64,000 nucleotides of DNA from Blastococcus sp. DSM 46786 (GTDB lineage Bacteria; Actinomycetota; Actinomycetes; Mycobacteriales; Geodermatophilaceae): NCBI RefSeq assembly GCF_900109665.1, contig NZ_FOAO01000009.1, positions 1 through 64,000 on the forward strand, read 5' to 3'. A model generated the notes under the pieces. That model searched no databases. It was not told the origin of the DNA and worked only from the letters and a program-made list of their open reading frames with translations. The translations under genes were made by a program, and so were the position numbers. Shown in pieces: positions 1-10,219 of this stretch. The stretch's first letter is position 1, and each line of letters opens with the position of its first letter.

Positions 1-104
1 GGCTGCCTGACCCGAGTGCAGAAGTACCGGAGGACGGGCTTCGCCCGCCCCGCGCTGACGCGCGCCTGCAACTCACCTATTCACGGGTCTGTGTCACCTC
101 GTGT

Positions 105-132
105 TTGGTTGGTGGCAAGCACCGTGTAGTCC
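105..132 (+). promoter_or_regulatory. Possible sdh promoter
   Basis: TTGGTT (105-110) and TAGTCC (127-132) are separated by 16 bases, a loose match to a housekeeping sigma promoter. Transcription would start about 11 bases before the preferred GTG of sdhC. Only the spacing and partial hexamers support it. The rest of bases 1-149 shows no gene. Confidence 0.25.
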
Positions 133-149
133 TAGCGTGGGGACTTGTG

Positions 150-848
150 GTGACGGTGGAGCACGCGCAGCGCAGGACCCCCAAGGTTGCGAAGACCAAC
201 TCGGTCTTCAAGAAGGCCGTCATGGCCATCAGCGGCATCATCATGGTGCTGTACCTGATCGCGCACGTGATCGGGAACCTGAAGGCCTTCTCGGGCGCCG
301 AGGCGTTCAACTCGTACTCGGGCTGGATCCGGACGGTCGGCAACCCCGCGCTGCCGGGCCAGACGACGCTCTGGGTCATCCGGATCGTGCTGCTGGTGGC
401 GGTGGTGGCGCACTTCTGGGCCGCCGTCTCGCTGTGGCGCCAGGCCAAGCGGGCCCGCCCGCAGGGCTACGTCACCAAGAAGGCCACCGCGCAGAGCTAC
501 GCCTCGCGCACCATGCGCTGGGGCGGCGTGATCATCGGCGCCTTCATCATCTACCACATCCTCGACCTCACCACGGGCACGGTGAACGCCGAGGGCTTCG
601 ACAGCACGCCGTACGAGCGGCTCGTCGCGAGCTTCCAGAACCCCTTCGTCACGATCTTCTACGCCATCTCGGTGATCCTGCTGGGCATGCACCTGCGGCA
701 CGGCATCTGGAGCGCCACGCAGACCCTGGGCCAGAGCAACCGCCGCCGCGAGAAGACCGTCAGCCTCTTCGCGGTGGCATTCGCGACCGTGCTCACTCTC
801 GGCTTCCTGCTCGTGCCCTTCTCCGTCCTCTTCAACATCATCGACTGA
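150..848 (+). CDS. sdhC: Succinate dehydrogenase cytochrome b subunit (SdhC)
   Basis: This is the membrane anchor of complex II, passing electrons from succinate oxidation to the quinone pool. Five hydrophobic helices are visible (roughly residues 24-43, 74-95, 122-141, 170-190, 206-229). Histidines in IAHVIGN, VVAHFWA, IYHILDL and GMHLRHG fit the axial ligands of a two-haem, five-helix (type B) anchor, so no separate SdhD is needed. An in-frame GTG at 105 would add 15 residues; GTG at 150 is preferred because GGGGA lies just upstream and the protein then begins close to the first helix. sdhA follows after 12 bases. Confidence 0.93.
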   Translation: MTVEHAQRRTPKVAKTNSVFKKAVMAISGIIMVLYLIAHVIGNLKAFSGAEAFNSYSGWIRTVGNPALPGQTTLWVIRIVLLVAVVAHFWAAVSLWRQAKRARPQGYVTKKATAQSYASRTMRWGGVIIGAFIIYHILDLTTGTVNAEGFDSTPYERLVASFQNPFVTIFYAISVILLGMHLRHGIWSATQTLGQSNRRREKTVSLFAVAFATVLTLGFLLVPFSVLFNIID

Positions 849-860
849 GGAGCTCCCCAG

Positions 861-2803
<1,943 letters not shown>

Positions 2804-2807
<4 letters not shown>

Positions 2808-3625
2808 CAGCCACACACGAAGGCGCGATGCGCTCCAGCGTCGGCAACCCCGCGGCCGAGAAGCGCGGGATGAACCTGACGCTGCGCATCTGGCGCCAGC
2901 AGGGGCCGACGACCAAGGGCAAGATGGTGACCTACAAGATCACCGACATCTCCCCCGACATGTCGTTCCTCGAGATGCTCGACGTGCTCAACGAGCAGCT
3001 GATCATGCAGGGCGACGACCCGGTCGCCTTCGACCACGACTGCCGCGAGGGCATCTGCGGCATGTGCGGCGTCATGATCAACGGCCAGGCGCACGGCCCG
3101 CAGCAGACCACGACCTGCCAGCTGCACATGCGGTCCTTCGCCGACGGCGACACGATCGACATCGAGCCGTGGCGGGCCACCGCGTTCCCGATCATCAAGG
3201 ACCTCGCGGTCGACCGGCGGGCCTTCGACCGGATCATCCAGGCCGGCGGCTACATCAGCGTCCCGACCGGGACCGCGCCGGAGGCGCACGCGACGCCGGT
3301 GCCCAAGGCCGACTCGGACGCGGCGTTCGACGCCGCGACCTGCATCGGCTGCGGCGCCTGCGTGGCGGCCTGCCCGAACGCCTCCTCGATGCTGTTCACC
3401 GCCGCCAAGGTGACGCACCTCGGGCTGCTCCCCCAGGGCCAGCCCGAGCGCAACGACCGCGTGGTCAACATGGTGGCGCAGCAGGACCGCGAGGGCTTCG
3501 GCGGCTGCACCAACATCGGCGAGTGCTCGGCCTCCTGCCCCAAGGGCATCTCGATGGAGACCATCTCCCGGCTCAACCACGACCTGCTCGGCGCCCTGCG
3601 CGCGGGGGCCCGCCCGAAGAGCTAG
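2804..3625 (+). CDS. sdhB: Succinate dehydrogenase iron-sulfur subunit (SdhB)
   Basis: This is the electron-transfer subunit linking SdhA flavin to the SdhC haems. The N-terminal plant-type ferredoxin domain carries [10 protein letters not shown] for the [2Fe-2S] cluster. The C-terminal part has [14 protein letters not shown] and [14 protein letters not shown] for the two further clusters. The start is GTG at 2804 inside the sdhA stop (GTGA overlap); an ATG at 2828 is the alternative. At 273 residues it is of normal to slightly long size. It is the last gene of sdhCAB and is followed by a strong hairpin. Confidence 0.95.
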
Positions 3626-3640
3626 AGAAGGAACCCCTCA

Positions 3641-3672
3641 ACGGGTGGGCACCCACCTGGGTGCCCGCCCGT
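3641..3672 (+). terminator. sdhCAB terminator hairpin
   Basis: A perfect 14-bp inverted repeat (ACGGGTGGGCACCC and its complement) closes on a four-base ACCT loop, 16 bases after the sdhB stop. There is no U-tract, as is usual for terminators in high-GC actinobacteria. It can work in both directions and also lies beyond the 3' end of the convergent GGDEF-EAL gene. Confidence 0.8.
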
Positions 3673-3675
3673 CGT

Positions 3676-3739
3676 GCGCTGAGTCCCGAGGAGCGGGGGG
3701 CCGGAGGCCTCCCCGACGAGGGCTCTCGGGGCTCAGCGC
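3676..3739. terminator. Second hairpin between convergent genes
   Basis: Arms 3676-3690 (GCGCTGAGTCCCGAG) and 3725-3739 pair over 15 positions with one mismatch. The loop is itself partly self-complementary (GGCCGGAGGCC). It probably terminates the minus-strand GGDEF-EAL gene that ends at 3768. Confidence 0.6.
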
Positions 3740-3767
3740 GCGTGGGGGACGGCTCCTGGTCGCGGTG

Positions 3768-6053
3768 TCATCCGGAGGATGACGGTGTCATGGCCCGTTC
3801 CTGCAGCCAAGCCTCGAGCTGCTCCGGCGGGAGCGGCCGGCTCAGGTGGTACCCCTGGACGACGTCGCACCCCAGTTCGGCCAGCGCCGCGACCGTCGCC
3901 GCGTCCTCCGCTCCCTCGGCCACCAGCACCAGGCCCAGCGCGTGGGCGAGCTGGAGGGTGGAGGTGACGATCGACGCCGCCCGTGCGCTGCCGGTCATGG
4001 CGGCGATGAACGTGCGGTCCAGCTTCAGCTCGGTGACCGGGAGCGCCGCGAGGTAGGCCAGGCTGGAGTGCCCGGTGCCGTAGTCGTCGATCGCCACGCC
4101 GACCCCGGCGTCCCGGAGCCGGGTGAGCACCCGGACAGCGCGCTCCCGGTCCTCCATCAGGAGGCTCTCGGTGACCTCGAGCACCAGGCTGCCGGCGGGG
4201 AGGCCGTGGACGGCCAGCAGGCGGGCGACGTCGTCCGGGAAGCCCTGGTCGACCAGGTTCGAGGGGCTGACGTTGACCGCCATGGTCAGCGACCGGCCCT
4301 GGTCGGCCCAGCGGCGGCACTGGCCCAGAGCCATGTCGATCACCCGGGTGGTCAGCTGCGCCATCAGCCCGGCCGACTCGGCGAGGTCGATGAACGCGTC
4401 GGGGTAGAGCAGGCCCCGCGTCGGGTGCTGCCAGCGCGCGAGCGCCTCGACGCCCGCCACGGTGCCCGTCGGGAGGTCCAGCTTCGGCTGGTAGTGCAGC
4501 ACCAGCTCGCCGGTCTCCAGGGCCCGGCGCAGCGCCGCGATGTCCTCGAGCCGGTGCCGGCCGTGGCCGTCGCGGTCCTCGTCGTAGACGGCGGCGCCCA
4601 GCCGGCCGGACTTGGCCGAGTACATGGCCAGGTCGGCGAGCTGCAGCAGCTCGGCGGCGTTGCGGGAGTGCTCAGGCCCCACGGCGATGCCGGCGGCGGC
4701 GTCGACGGCGAGCTCCATGCCGCCCAGCCGGAACGGGCGCTGCAGATGGGTGCGCAGCCGCTCGGCCAGGGCCCGGGCGCCCTCGGCGTCGAGGTCCCGG
4801 GCAAGGACGACGAACTCGTCCCCACCCAGCCGGGCCAGCAGGTCGCCCTCGCGCACCTGGGCCCGCAGCCGGGTGCCGACCTCGCGCAGCAGCGCGTCGC
4901 CGACCCCGTGGCCCAGCGAGTCGTTGATCTCCTTGAACCGGTCGAGGTCGAGCACGAGGACGGCCACCTCCTCGCCGGCGAGCAGCCGCTCGTCGCCGGC
5001 GTCGAGGGCCTCGAAGACCGAGCGGCGGTTGGGCAGCCCGGTCAGCTCGTCGGTGCGCGCCTGCCGGCGGCTGTCGGCCAGCGCCCGGACGGCGCGGAAG
5101 GTGAGCGCGGTGCGGGCCAGGGCGGCCAGGACGGCGCCGAGGGCGAGCGCCCCGGCGACCGGGTCGCCCCCGTGGAAGTAGCCGTGCGCCAGCAGGCCGA
5201 CCGCGCTCAGTGTGCAGACCGCCGGCACGAGCAGCGGTGCACGCCCCGCCGAGGCGTCGGTGCGCCCGCTCTTCGGGATGTGGCACGCCGAGAGCCCGAA
5301 GCAGAGGAACGCCAGGCCCCACACCACGTCCAGCGGGCTGCCCACGACGTAGGTGCCGTGCGCGACCTGGTAGGCGTACGCGGTGTCACCGGTGACGAAG
5401 AGGAGGAGGCCGGTGACGATCCACCACCACCCGCCCCCGCCGTGCCGGCCGATGACGACCAGCCCGCCGGCCAGCAGGCTCAGCAGCAGCAGGTCACCCA
5501 CCGGGTAGGCGATGCCGACGAACGCGGCACCGTCGCCACCGGGGGCGCTGCGCAGCAGGTCGCCGAGAACCAGGGACGCGGCCACGGCACCGGCGGTGAG
5601 CCCGGTGACCAGGCAGTCGAGCCAGAGGTTCGCCGTCAGGCGCCGCACCCGGCCCCGGATCATCAGCAGGAGCGCCAGGAAGGCCAGCGGGTAGAAGCCC
5701 AGCTGGAACGCATCGGCCCACGACGGCCGGGGGACGGCGTCCAGGGACCGGTAGTGCATCTCGTAGACCGCACCGCCCACCAGGTAGGCGCCGACCGCGC
5801 CGGCGAAGCAGTGCCACGCCCGGCGGGTGGCCGGCGACACCCGCGCCCGCACGACGAGCATGCCGGTGAGCGCCGCGAGGAATACGAGCTTCCCCCCGGC
5901 GGCCAGGTACTCCCCGACGTACGGCGTCCCGAGGGCGGCCAGCGCCAGGCTGAGCACCCACACGGCCGTCGCGACGGTGGCGGTGATGCGGACGGTGCGC
6001 AGCGCGCGGTCCGCGCCCCGCTCCCGTGCGATCCCGGTGCGCCGCTGTCCCAT
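3768..6053 (-). CDS. Membrane-bound GGDEF-EAL c-di-GMP turnover protein
   Basis: This 761-residue protein likely makes and/or degrades cyclic di-GMP at the membrane. About the first 320 residues are a multi-helix membrane domain. The diguanylate cyclase domain keeps GGDEF (about 410-414) and an RxxD product-inhibition site five residues before it (REGD). The EAL domain keeps GVEALARW, NVSPSNL, LEVTESLL, DDYGTGHSSL, LKLD and QGY, so both domains look catalytically competent; one usual EGVE glutamate motif reads EGAE. The ATG at 6053 has no Shine-Dalgarno. A FliA-like motif lies immediately upstream, which suggests a leaderless transcript linked to motility control (inference). Confidence 0.93.
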   Translation of the reverse strand: MGQRRTGIARERGADRALRTVRITATVATAVWVLSLALAALGTPYVGEYLAAGGKLVFLAALTGMLVVRARVSPATRRAWHCFAGAVGAYLVGGAVYEMHYRSLDAVPRPSWADAFQLGFYPLAFLALLLMIRGRVRRLTANLWLDCLVTGLTAGAVAASLVLGDLLRSAPGGDGAAFVGIAYPVGDLLLLSLLAGGLVVIGRHGGGGWWWIVTGLLLFVTGDTAYAYQVAHGTYVVGSPLDVVWGLAFLCFGLSACHIPKSGRTDASAGRAPLLVPAVCTLSAVGLLAHGYFHGGDPVAGALALGAVLAALARTALTFRAVRALADSRRQARTDELTGLPNRRSVFEALDAGDERLLAGEEVAVLVLDLDRFKEINDSLGHGVGDALLREVGTRLRAQVREGDLLARLGGDEFVVLARDLDAEGARALAERLRTHLQRPFRLGGMELAVDAAAGIAVGPEHSRNAAELLQLADLAMYSAKSGRLGAAVYDEDRDGHGRHRLEDIAALRRALETGELVLHYQPKLDLPTGTVAGVEALARWQHPTRGLLYPDAFIDLAESAGLMAQLTTRVIDMALGQCRRWADQGRSLTMAVNVSPSNLVDQGFPDDVARLLAVHGLPAGSLVLEVTESLLMEDRERAVRVLTRLRDAGVGVAIDDYGTGHSSLAYLAALPVTELKLDRTFIAAMTGSARAASIVTSTLQLAHALGLVLVAEGAEDAATVAALAELGCDVVQGYHLSRPLPPEQLEAWLQERAMTPSSSG

Positions 6054-6060
6054 GGCCGAG

Positions 6061-6087
6061 GGATCGGCGCGATACGGGATCGTCTGA
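6061..6087 (-). promoter_or_regulatory. Candidate FliA-type promoter of the GGDEF-EAL gene
   Basis: Read on the minus strand the site is TCAG-N15-GCCGATCC. It resembles the flagellar sites at 56665, 57778 and 62506 but has a one-base shorter spacer. The predicted start point falls within about two bases of the ATG at 6053, which would give a leaderless mRNA and explain the missing Shine-Dalgarno. Confidence 0.4.
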
Positions 6088-6104
6088 AACGCAGATCACG
6101 TCCG

Positions 6105-6123
6105 CTCCCCCCGCCGGGGGGAG
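6105..6123 (-). terminator. Short GC hairpin after the DUF1028 gene
   Basis: CTCCCCCC and its complement pair over 8 bp around a GCC loop. It sits 21 bases beyond the stop of the minus-strand DUF1028 gene and upstream of the candidate promoter for the next gene. Confidence 0.5.
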
Positions 6124-6143
6124 ACCGGGCGCGGCGCACGGGG

Positions 6144-7049
6144 TCAGCTCGGCGGCACCGGCGGGATGATGCGGTCGACCACGTCGGCCGGCATGAGCCC
6201 GGCCTTGCCGAAGCGGCTGGCGGCCTCGATGAACTGCGGCGCGGAGGCGGCGAGGTCCACGAGCATCGCGCGGGCGTCGTCCTCGCGCCCGGCGAGCGCC
6301 GCCACGACGGCCCGCCACATCAGCTGGTCGGGCTCGCTGACCGGGTCCATCGGCCGCAGCAGCTCCAGCTCCCGGTCGGCGGTGACCGGGTCGCCGTCGA
6401 TGGCCTGCTGGAACGCGCGGACGACGTCCTGGTAGCGGGCGCGGGTGACGGTGAGGTCGGCCAGGACGCCCAGCGGGTCCGGGGAGTCGTCGACGCGCAG
6501 GTCGACCACCATGTCGTGCCAGGGCCGCCCGGTGGTGGTGGCGCGGACGACCATGATCGCGGCCGAGCGGCGTCCCCGGAAGTCACCGCCGGCCTCCTCC
6601 CCCGCCACCAGCGAGCCGAGCAGCCGTTGCGCGAGCGGGCCGGCGGAGCCCTCGAACCGCTCCACCATCGCCTCCCACACCGCCGGGGAGCTGGCCATGT
6701 TGGCCAGCGCGACGCAGGTGTCGCCGATCAGGTGACCGGCGGCGTCCACGCAGCTCGTGCCGGTGTACGCGGACAGGTCTCCGTTCACCCCGAGGACCGC
6801 GACCTGGCGGCGCTCGGGCTGCGGGTCGACGCTGCTGAGCGCCGTCAGCACCTCCTGGGCGGTGAACCCGCCACGGAGCAGGTCGAGCCCGACGGCGCCG
6901 TACATGGGCTCGGCCATCGACTGCGTGGCGATGACACCGTGCCCGGGGAGGGCGAAGGGCACGCTGTTGCCGACCGCGAAGGCCTGGGACTGGGTGGCCA
7001 CGCCCATCTCCCCGGTCTCGGGATCGCGGGCCACGATCGAGTACGTCAC
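6144..7049 (-). CDS. DUF1028 family protein (Ntn-hydrolase-like)
   Basis: The N-terminus, MTYSIVARDPETGEMGVATQS, is the hallmark of DUF1028 proteins, which adopt an N-terminal-nucleophile hydrolase fold and are otherwise uncharacterised. Further family features are GHGVIATQSMAEPMYG, the DxxPxxRQVAVLG stretch and the SCVDAAGHLIGDTCVALANM block. The 301 residues include a C-terminal helical tail (about 220-301). The start is GTG at 7049. Its substrate is unknown; some homologues have been annotated as peptidases or pilus-assembly proteins without proof. Hairpins lie on both sides, so it appears to be monocistronic. Confidence 0.85.
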   Translation of the reverse strand: MTYSIVARDPETGEMGVATQSQAFAVGNSVPFALPGHGVIATQSMAEPMYGAVGLDLLRGGFTAQEVLTALSSVDPQPERRQVAVLGVNGDLSAYTGTSCVDAAGHLIGDTCVALANMASSPAVWEAMVERFEGSAGPLAQRLLGSLVAGEEAGGDFRGRRSAAIMVVRATTTGRPWHDMVVDLRVDDSPDPLGVLADLTVTRARYQDVVRAFQQAIDGDPVTADRELELLRPMDPVSEPDQLMWRAVVAALAGREDDARAMLVDLAASAPQFIEAASRFGKAGLMPADVVDRIIPPVPPS

Positions 7050-7059
7050 CGGCGCCGCC

Positions 7060-7093
7060 TACCCGTGGCTCCCCGGGGGCCGAAACACGGGTA
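7060..7093 (-). terminator. Probable terminator of the LLM oxidoreductase gene
   Basis: TACCCGTG (7060-7067) and its complement (7086-7093) form an 8-bp stem over an 18-base loop that contains its own GC palindrome. It starts three bases beyond the LLM gene stop codon. Confidence 0.45.
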
Positions 7094-7095
7094 CG

Positions 7096-8085
7096 TCACA
7101 GCGCGCGGGATCCCATCGCCTCGGCCACGAGCTCCACCGACCGCAGCCGGCCCTCGAGGGACCCCGACTGGTGGGCGACGATCAGCTCGTCGGCGTCGGC
7201 GAGCTTGGCGAAGCCCTCGAGGTGCTCGCGCACCTCGACCGGGGTGCCGACGGCGGTGTGGGTGAGCATCGTGCCGACGTGGTGCCCGGCCCCCTGGGCG
7301 AGCAGCTGGTCGGCCTGCTCGTCGGTGACCGCCCGGCCGCGGCCGAACAGGCCGACGGCCAGGTTCCGGCGGACGGCGTGCAGCTGCTCCTGGGCGGCCG
7401 CGGTGCTGTCGGCGGCGACCACGTTGACGCCGGCGATGACGTAGGGCTCCGCGAGCTGCTCCGAGGGCTTGAACTCCTGCCGGTACGCGGCGACGGCGGG
7501 CTCGAGCATGGCGGGCGCGAAGTGCGAGGCGAAGGCGTAGGGCAGCCCCAGCGCGGCGGCCAGCGTGGCGCCGAACATCGACGAGCCCAGCACGTACAGC
7601 GGCACCCGCGAGCCCTTGCCGGGGATCGCGTCGACGCCGGGCACCCGGCTCTCGCCGGCCAGGTAGGCCTGCAGCTCGAGCACGTCCTGCGGGAAGGTGT
7701 CGGCGGAGCGCGGGTCGCGGCGCAGCGCGTACATGGTGTTCTGGTCGCTGCCCGGCGCACGCCCCAACCCCAGGTCGATGCGGCCCGGGTACATCGCGTC
7801 GAGCGTGCCGAACTGCTCGGCGATCGTCAGCGGCGAGTGGTTGGGCAGCATGATGCCGCCGGCGCCCAGCCGGATGCTGCGGGTCTGCGCGCCGACGTGG
7901 GCGATCAGCACGCTGGTGGCCGACGACGCGATCGAGGGCATGTTGTGGTGCTCGGCGTACCAGACCCGCGCGTAGCCGTGCTCCTCCGCGCGCTGGGCGA
8001 GGGCCACGCTCGCGGCGATGGCGCTCGTCGGGGTCTCCCCGCGCGGGATGGGTGCCAGGTCGAGGACGGACAGGGTGGTGCTCAT
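7096..8085 (-). CDS. LLM-class flavin-dependent oxidoreductase
   Basis: This is a luciferase-like TIM-barrel monooxygenase of 329 residues using FMN or F420. It belongs to the MsnO8-like branch, as judged by the N-terminus SVLDLAPIPRGETP and the blocks YARVWYAEHHNMPSIASS, SIRLGAGGIMLPNH and PGRIDLGLGRAPG. The AEHHN motif lies in the expected flavin pocket. The C-terminal HQSGSLEGRLRSVELVAEAMG is the usual last helix. The physiological substrate cannot be told from sequence. The start is ATG at 8085 with an AAAGG-like site upstream, and the gene stands alone. Confidence 0.9.
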   Translation of the reverse strand: MSTTLSVLDLAPIPRGETPTSAIAASVALAQRAEEHGYARVWYAEHHNMPSIASSATSVLIAHVGAQTRSIRLGAGGIMLPNHSPLTIAEQFGTLDAMYPGRIDLGLGRAPGSDQNTMYALRRDPRSADTFPQDVLELQAYLAGESRVPGVDAIPGKGSRVPLYVLGSSMFGATLAAALGLPYAFASHFAPAMLEPAVAAYRQEFKPSEQLAEPYVIAGVNVVAADSTAAAQEQLHAVRRNLAVGLFGRGRAVTDEQADQLLAQGAGHHVGTMLTHTAVGTPVEVREHLEGFAKLADADELIVAHQSGSLEGRLRSVELVAEAMGSRAL

Positions 8086-8155
8086 GCGGTGCGGCCTTTC
8101 GCGTCGGTTGCCCAGCGCAACGCCCGACGTGGCCGGCTCCTTCCCCCGGGTGTGG

Positions 8156-8198
8156 GCGCGTACACCCGGTTCCAGCGCCAGGAACCGGGCGTACGCGC
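8156..8198 (-). terminator. Terminator hairpin, 18-bp stem
   Basis: Arms 8156-8173 (GCGCGTACACCCGGTTCC) and 8181-8198 pair over 18 positions with a single G-T type mismatch around a seven-base loop. It follows the stop of the minus-strand LURP-one-like gene by 17 bases. Confidence 0.75.
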
Positions 8199-8215
8199 AC
8201 TCCGTCGTCAGACGG

Positions 8216-8833
8216 TCAGCGGCTCTGCAGCGCGTCCAGGGCCACCGCCATCGACGCCGCCACCCGGAAGTCCAGGCGCGGATCGGGGACGGTCACCGTG
8301 TAGTGGTCGCGCAGCGCGATCCGCTTCTCGCTGCTCATCACGACCGTCCCGGTCCGGCTGTCGGTGAAGTCGAAGTGGAAGAGGAAGGGCACCGGGATGT
8401 TGTTCAGGAACGGGATGAAGTTCCACACCCGGCGCAGCACCGCGATGAACTGGTTGCGCTCCTGGCCGACCGCCTCGACGCCGGGTGCGGAGACGTGCCA
8501 GGTGGAGCGCAGGAGGCTGGCCCCGAAGTCCTTGCGGAAGTAGCCGATGGGCTGCCCGTGCTCGTCGACGATGTCGTGCTCGGCGCCGACGTCGAGGCGC
8601 TGCCGGGCCTTGAAGGAGAACACCCGCCGGGTCTTGCCCGCGTCGGCGAAGAAGACGACCTCCTCGCGGAGCTTCATCCGCTTCTGCTCGGCGAGGGCGA
8701 GGAGGTGCCCCTCGCTGCCGTCGGGGTTCGCCGCCAGCACCTCGTAGCGGTTGACCATCATCGTGACCCGCTGCCGGACGAAGAACTGCGGGACGACCAT
8801 GGGGGCCGGCTGGTGTCCGGAGGGAACGGTCAC
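8216..8833 (-). CDS. LURP-one-related / scramblase-like protein
   Basis: The 205-residue protein matches the tubby-C-terminal-like fold shared by LURP-one-related proteins and phospholipid scramblases. Visible features are the opening FFVRQRVTMMVNRYEV, the strand-rich core with VFSFKARQRLDVGAEHDIVDE, GQPIGYFRKDFGASLLRSTW, and a final helix RVAASMAVALDAL. Function in bacteria is unknown. The start is set at GTG 8833, with GGAG seven bases upstream; ATG at 8800 also remains possible, while the longer reading from 8965 has no ribosome site and an atypical N-terminus. Confidence 0.75.
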   Translation of the reverse strand: MTVPSGHQPAPMVVPQFFVRQRVTMMVNRYEVLAANPDGSEGHLLALAEQKRMKLREEVVFFADAGKTRRVFSFKARQRLDVGAEHDIVDEHGQPIGYFRKDFGASLLRSTWHVSAPGVEAVGQERNQFIAVLRRVWNFIPFLNNIPVPFLFHFDFTDSRTGTVVMSSEKRIALRDHYTVTVPDPRLDFRVAASMAVALDALQSR

Positions 8834-8945
8834 GTCGGTGCTCCGTCGCTGATCGGGGCTGGGGCACGCCCATCCTGGCGGACCGGCGCCGGTCGTGGGC
8901 CGGCGCCGATCCGCGTGTCGCCCGTCGGGAGGACCGCCGCCGGGT

Positions 8946-9287
8946 TCACCGCGGCGAGGCCGCACGGCGCCCGGTGAGGGCGTCGTGCAGGCGCTGGACC
9001 AGCCGCTCCAGGGGGCTGGGGGTCTCGTCGCTGCGGGCCGGCCCGGCGGGCATCAGCACCCAGAGCAGCAGGTAGACCAGGACGCCGGCGCCACCGGCGA
9101 CGGTGAGCCCGACGAAGCCGACCCGCCAGAGGACGGTGTCGATGCCGCTGTAGTCGGCGAGGCCGCCGCAGACGCCGCCGGCCATCCGGTCGGTGGTGCT
9201 GCGCCGGAGCTCCGGCCGTCCCGGCGGGGGCTGCTGCTCCGCGCCGGGGGCGTCCGCGGGGGGAGGGAGGGGAACCGAGTTCGTCAT
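8946..9287 (-). CDS. PspC domain membrane protein
   Basis: This small protein (113 residues) has a proline-rich N-terminus, then a PspC core: RRSTTDRMAGGVCGGLADYSGID, followed by a transmembrane helix pair around VGFVGLTVAGGAGVLVYLLL. PspC proteins take part in envelope-stress signalling in actinobacteria, often alone or fused to histidine kinases. The start is ATG at 9287. The first roughly 30 residues look disordered. No partner gene for stress signalling is adjacent. Confidence 0.85.
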   Translation of the reverse strand: MTNSVPLPPPADAPGAEQQPPPGRPELRRSTTDRMAGGVCGGLADYSGIDTVLWRVGFVGLTVAGGAGVLVYLLLWVLMPAGPARSDETPSPLERLVQRLHDALTGRRAASPR

Positions 9288-9385
9288 GCCACGAGCCTGC
9301 GTCCCGCGGCGGCGCCGGAACATCCGGTGACACCCGGATCCGCCCCTGGTTCCGCCCTCAGGGTCGGCCCTGGTGAGATGCGGGC

Positions 9386-9613
9386 ATGCCGCAGGCCGAC
9401 TTCTCCGAGGGACTCCACGAAGAGCGCCACCGTGACGGCTCCGTGCGCGCCCGCGGCCGCGTCGTCGGCGGTGAGCCGGACGGGTACTGGGAGTGGTTCC
9501 GGCTGGACGGCACCCTGCTGCGGTCGGGTTCTTTCGACCGGGGGCGCCAGACCGGTGAGTGGACGACGTACGACCGCGGCGGCGCACCGTACAAGGTGAC
9601 GACCAAGCCCTGA
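9386..9613 (+). CDS. Small MORN-variant / YwqK-like protein
   Basis: The 75-residue protein has repeats of the type G-x-x-x-G-x-W-x-x-F/Y (EPDGYWEWFRLDGTLLRSG, then GRQTGEWTTYDRGG), as in the MORN-variant repeats of YwqK-family proteins. Homologues are annotated as antitoxins of YwqJ toxins, but no toxin gene is next to it here, so that role is not supported. It is convergent with the DUF1348 gene, the two stops being seven bases apart. Confidence 0.7.
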   Translation: MPQADFSEGLHEERHRDGSVRARGRVVGGEPDGYWEWFRLDGTLLRSGSFDRGRQTGEWTTYDRGGAPYKVTTKP

Positions 9614-9620
9614 GCCCGCC

Positions 9621-10073
9621 TCAGCGGAGCGGCAGCGGGCTGGTGTCGCCGTCCTCCCGCGGGCCGAGGATCCACCGCTCCTCGAGGGCGATGGGGACGT
9701 CGTTGATGCTGGCCTCCCGCCGGCGCATGAGGCCGTCGGCGGCGAACTCCCAGTTCTCGTTGCCGTAGGAGCGCCAGGTACGGCCCTCCGCGTCGTGCCA
9801 CTCGTACTGGAAGCGGACCGCGATGCGGTCGTCGGTGAAGGCCCACAGCTCCTTGCGCAGCGCGTAGTCCTGCTCGCGCTGCCACTTGCGGGTCAGGAAC
9901 TCCACCACCTCGTCGCGGCCCCGCAGGAACTCGGCGCGGTTTCGCCACACGGTGTCCTCGGTGTAGGCCTGCGCCACCCGCACCGGGTCGCGGGAGTTCC
10001 AGGCGTCCTCCGCGGCGCGCACCTTCTGGCGGGCGGTCTCCAGGGTGAACGGCGGGAACGGGGGGCGGGGCAC
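9621..10073 (-). CDS. DUF1348 / nuclear transport factor 2-like protein
   Basis: The protein (150 residues) has an NTF2-like cone fold: [22 protein letters not shown], then [20 protein letters not shown], then an [24 protein letters not shown] strand block typical of DUF1348. Members are small and have unknown ligands. The start is GTG at 10073, preceded by GAGGAGG at good spacing. It lies convergent to the YwqK-like ORF and divergent from the reductase gene at 10220. Confidence 0.85.
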   Translation of the reverse strand: MPRPPFPPFTLETARQKVRAAEDAWNSRDPVRVAQAYTEDTVWRNRAEFLRGRDEVVEFLTRKWQREQDYALRKELWAFTDDRIAVRFQYEWHDAEGRTWRSYGNENWEFAADGLMRRREASINDVPIALEERWILGPREDGDTSPLPLR

Positions 10074-10219
10074 GCGGTACCTCCTCGGCGCAGGGTGGCC
10101 GCCGGCCGGCCACCGCCGCCAGCCTGCCGGGGATGCGCCGTTGCCGCGCGCCCGGCGGATGAGTTCCCCGCCGCCTGCGCGTCTAGGTTCTCGACGACCG
10201 CATCATCGAAGGAGATCCC

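Noticed and set aside
3846-7265. 1139-residue plus-strand frame opposite the GGDEF-EAL and DUF1028 genes
   Set aside because: The minus strand there encodes clear GGDEF, EAL and DUF1028 motifs. The plus-strand frame is a codon-bias shadow.
9386-9613. YwqK-type antitoxin call for the MORN-variant ORF
   Set aside because: The family label exists, but no YwqJ-like toxin is next to it, so a toxin-antitoxin role is not supported here.
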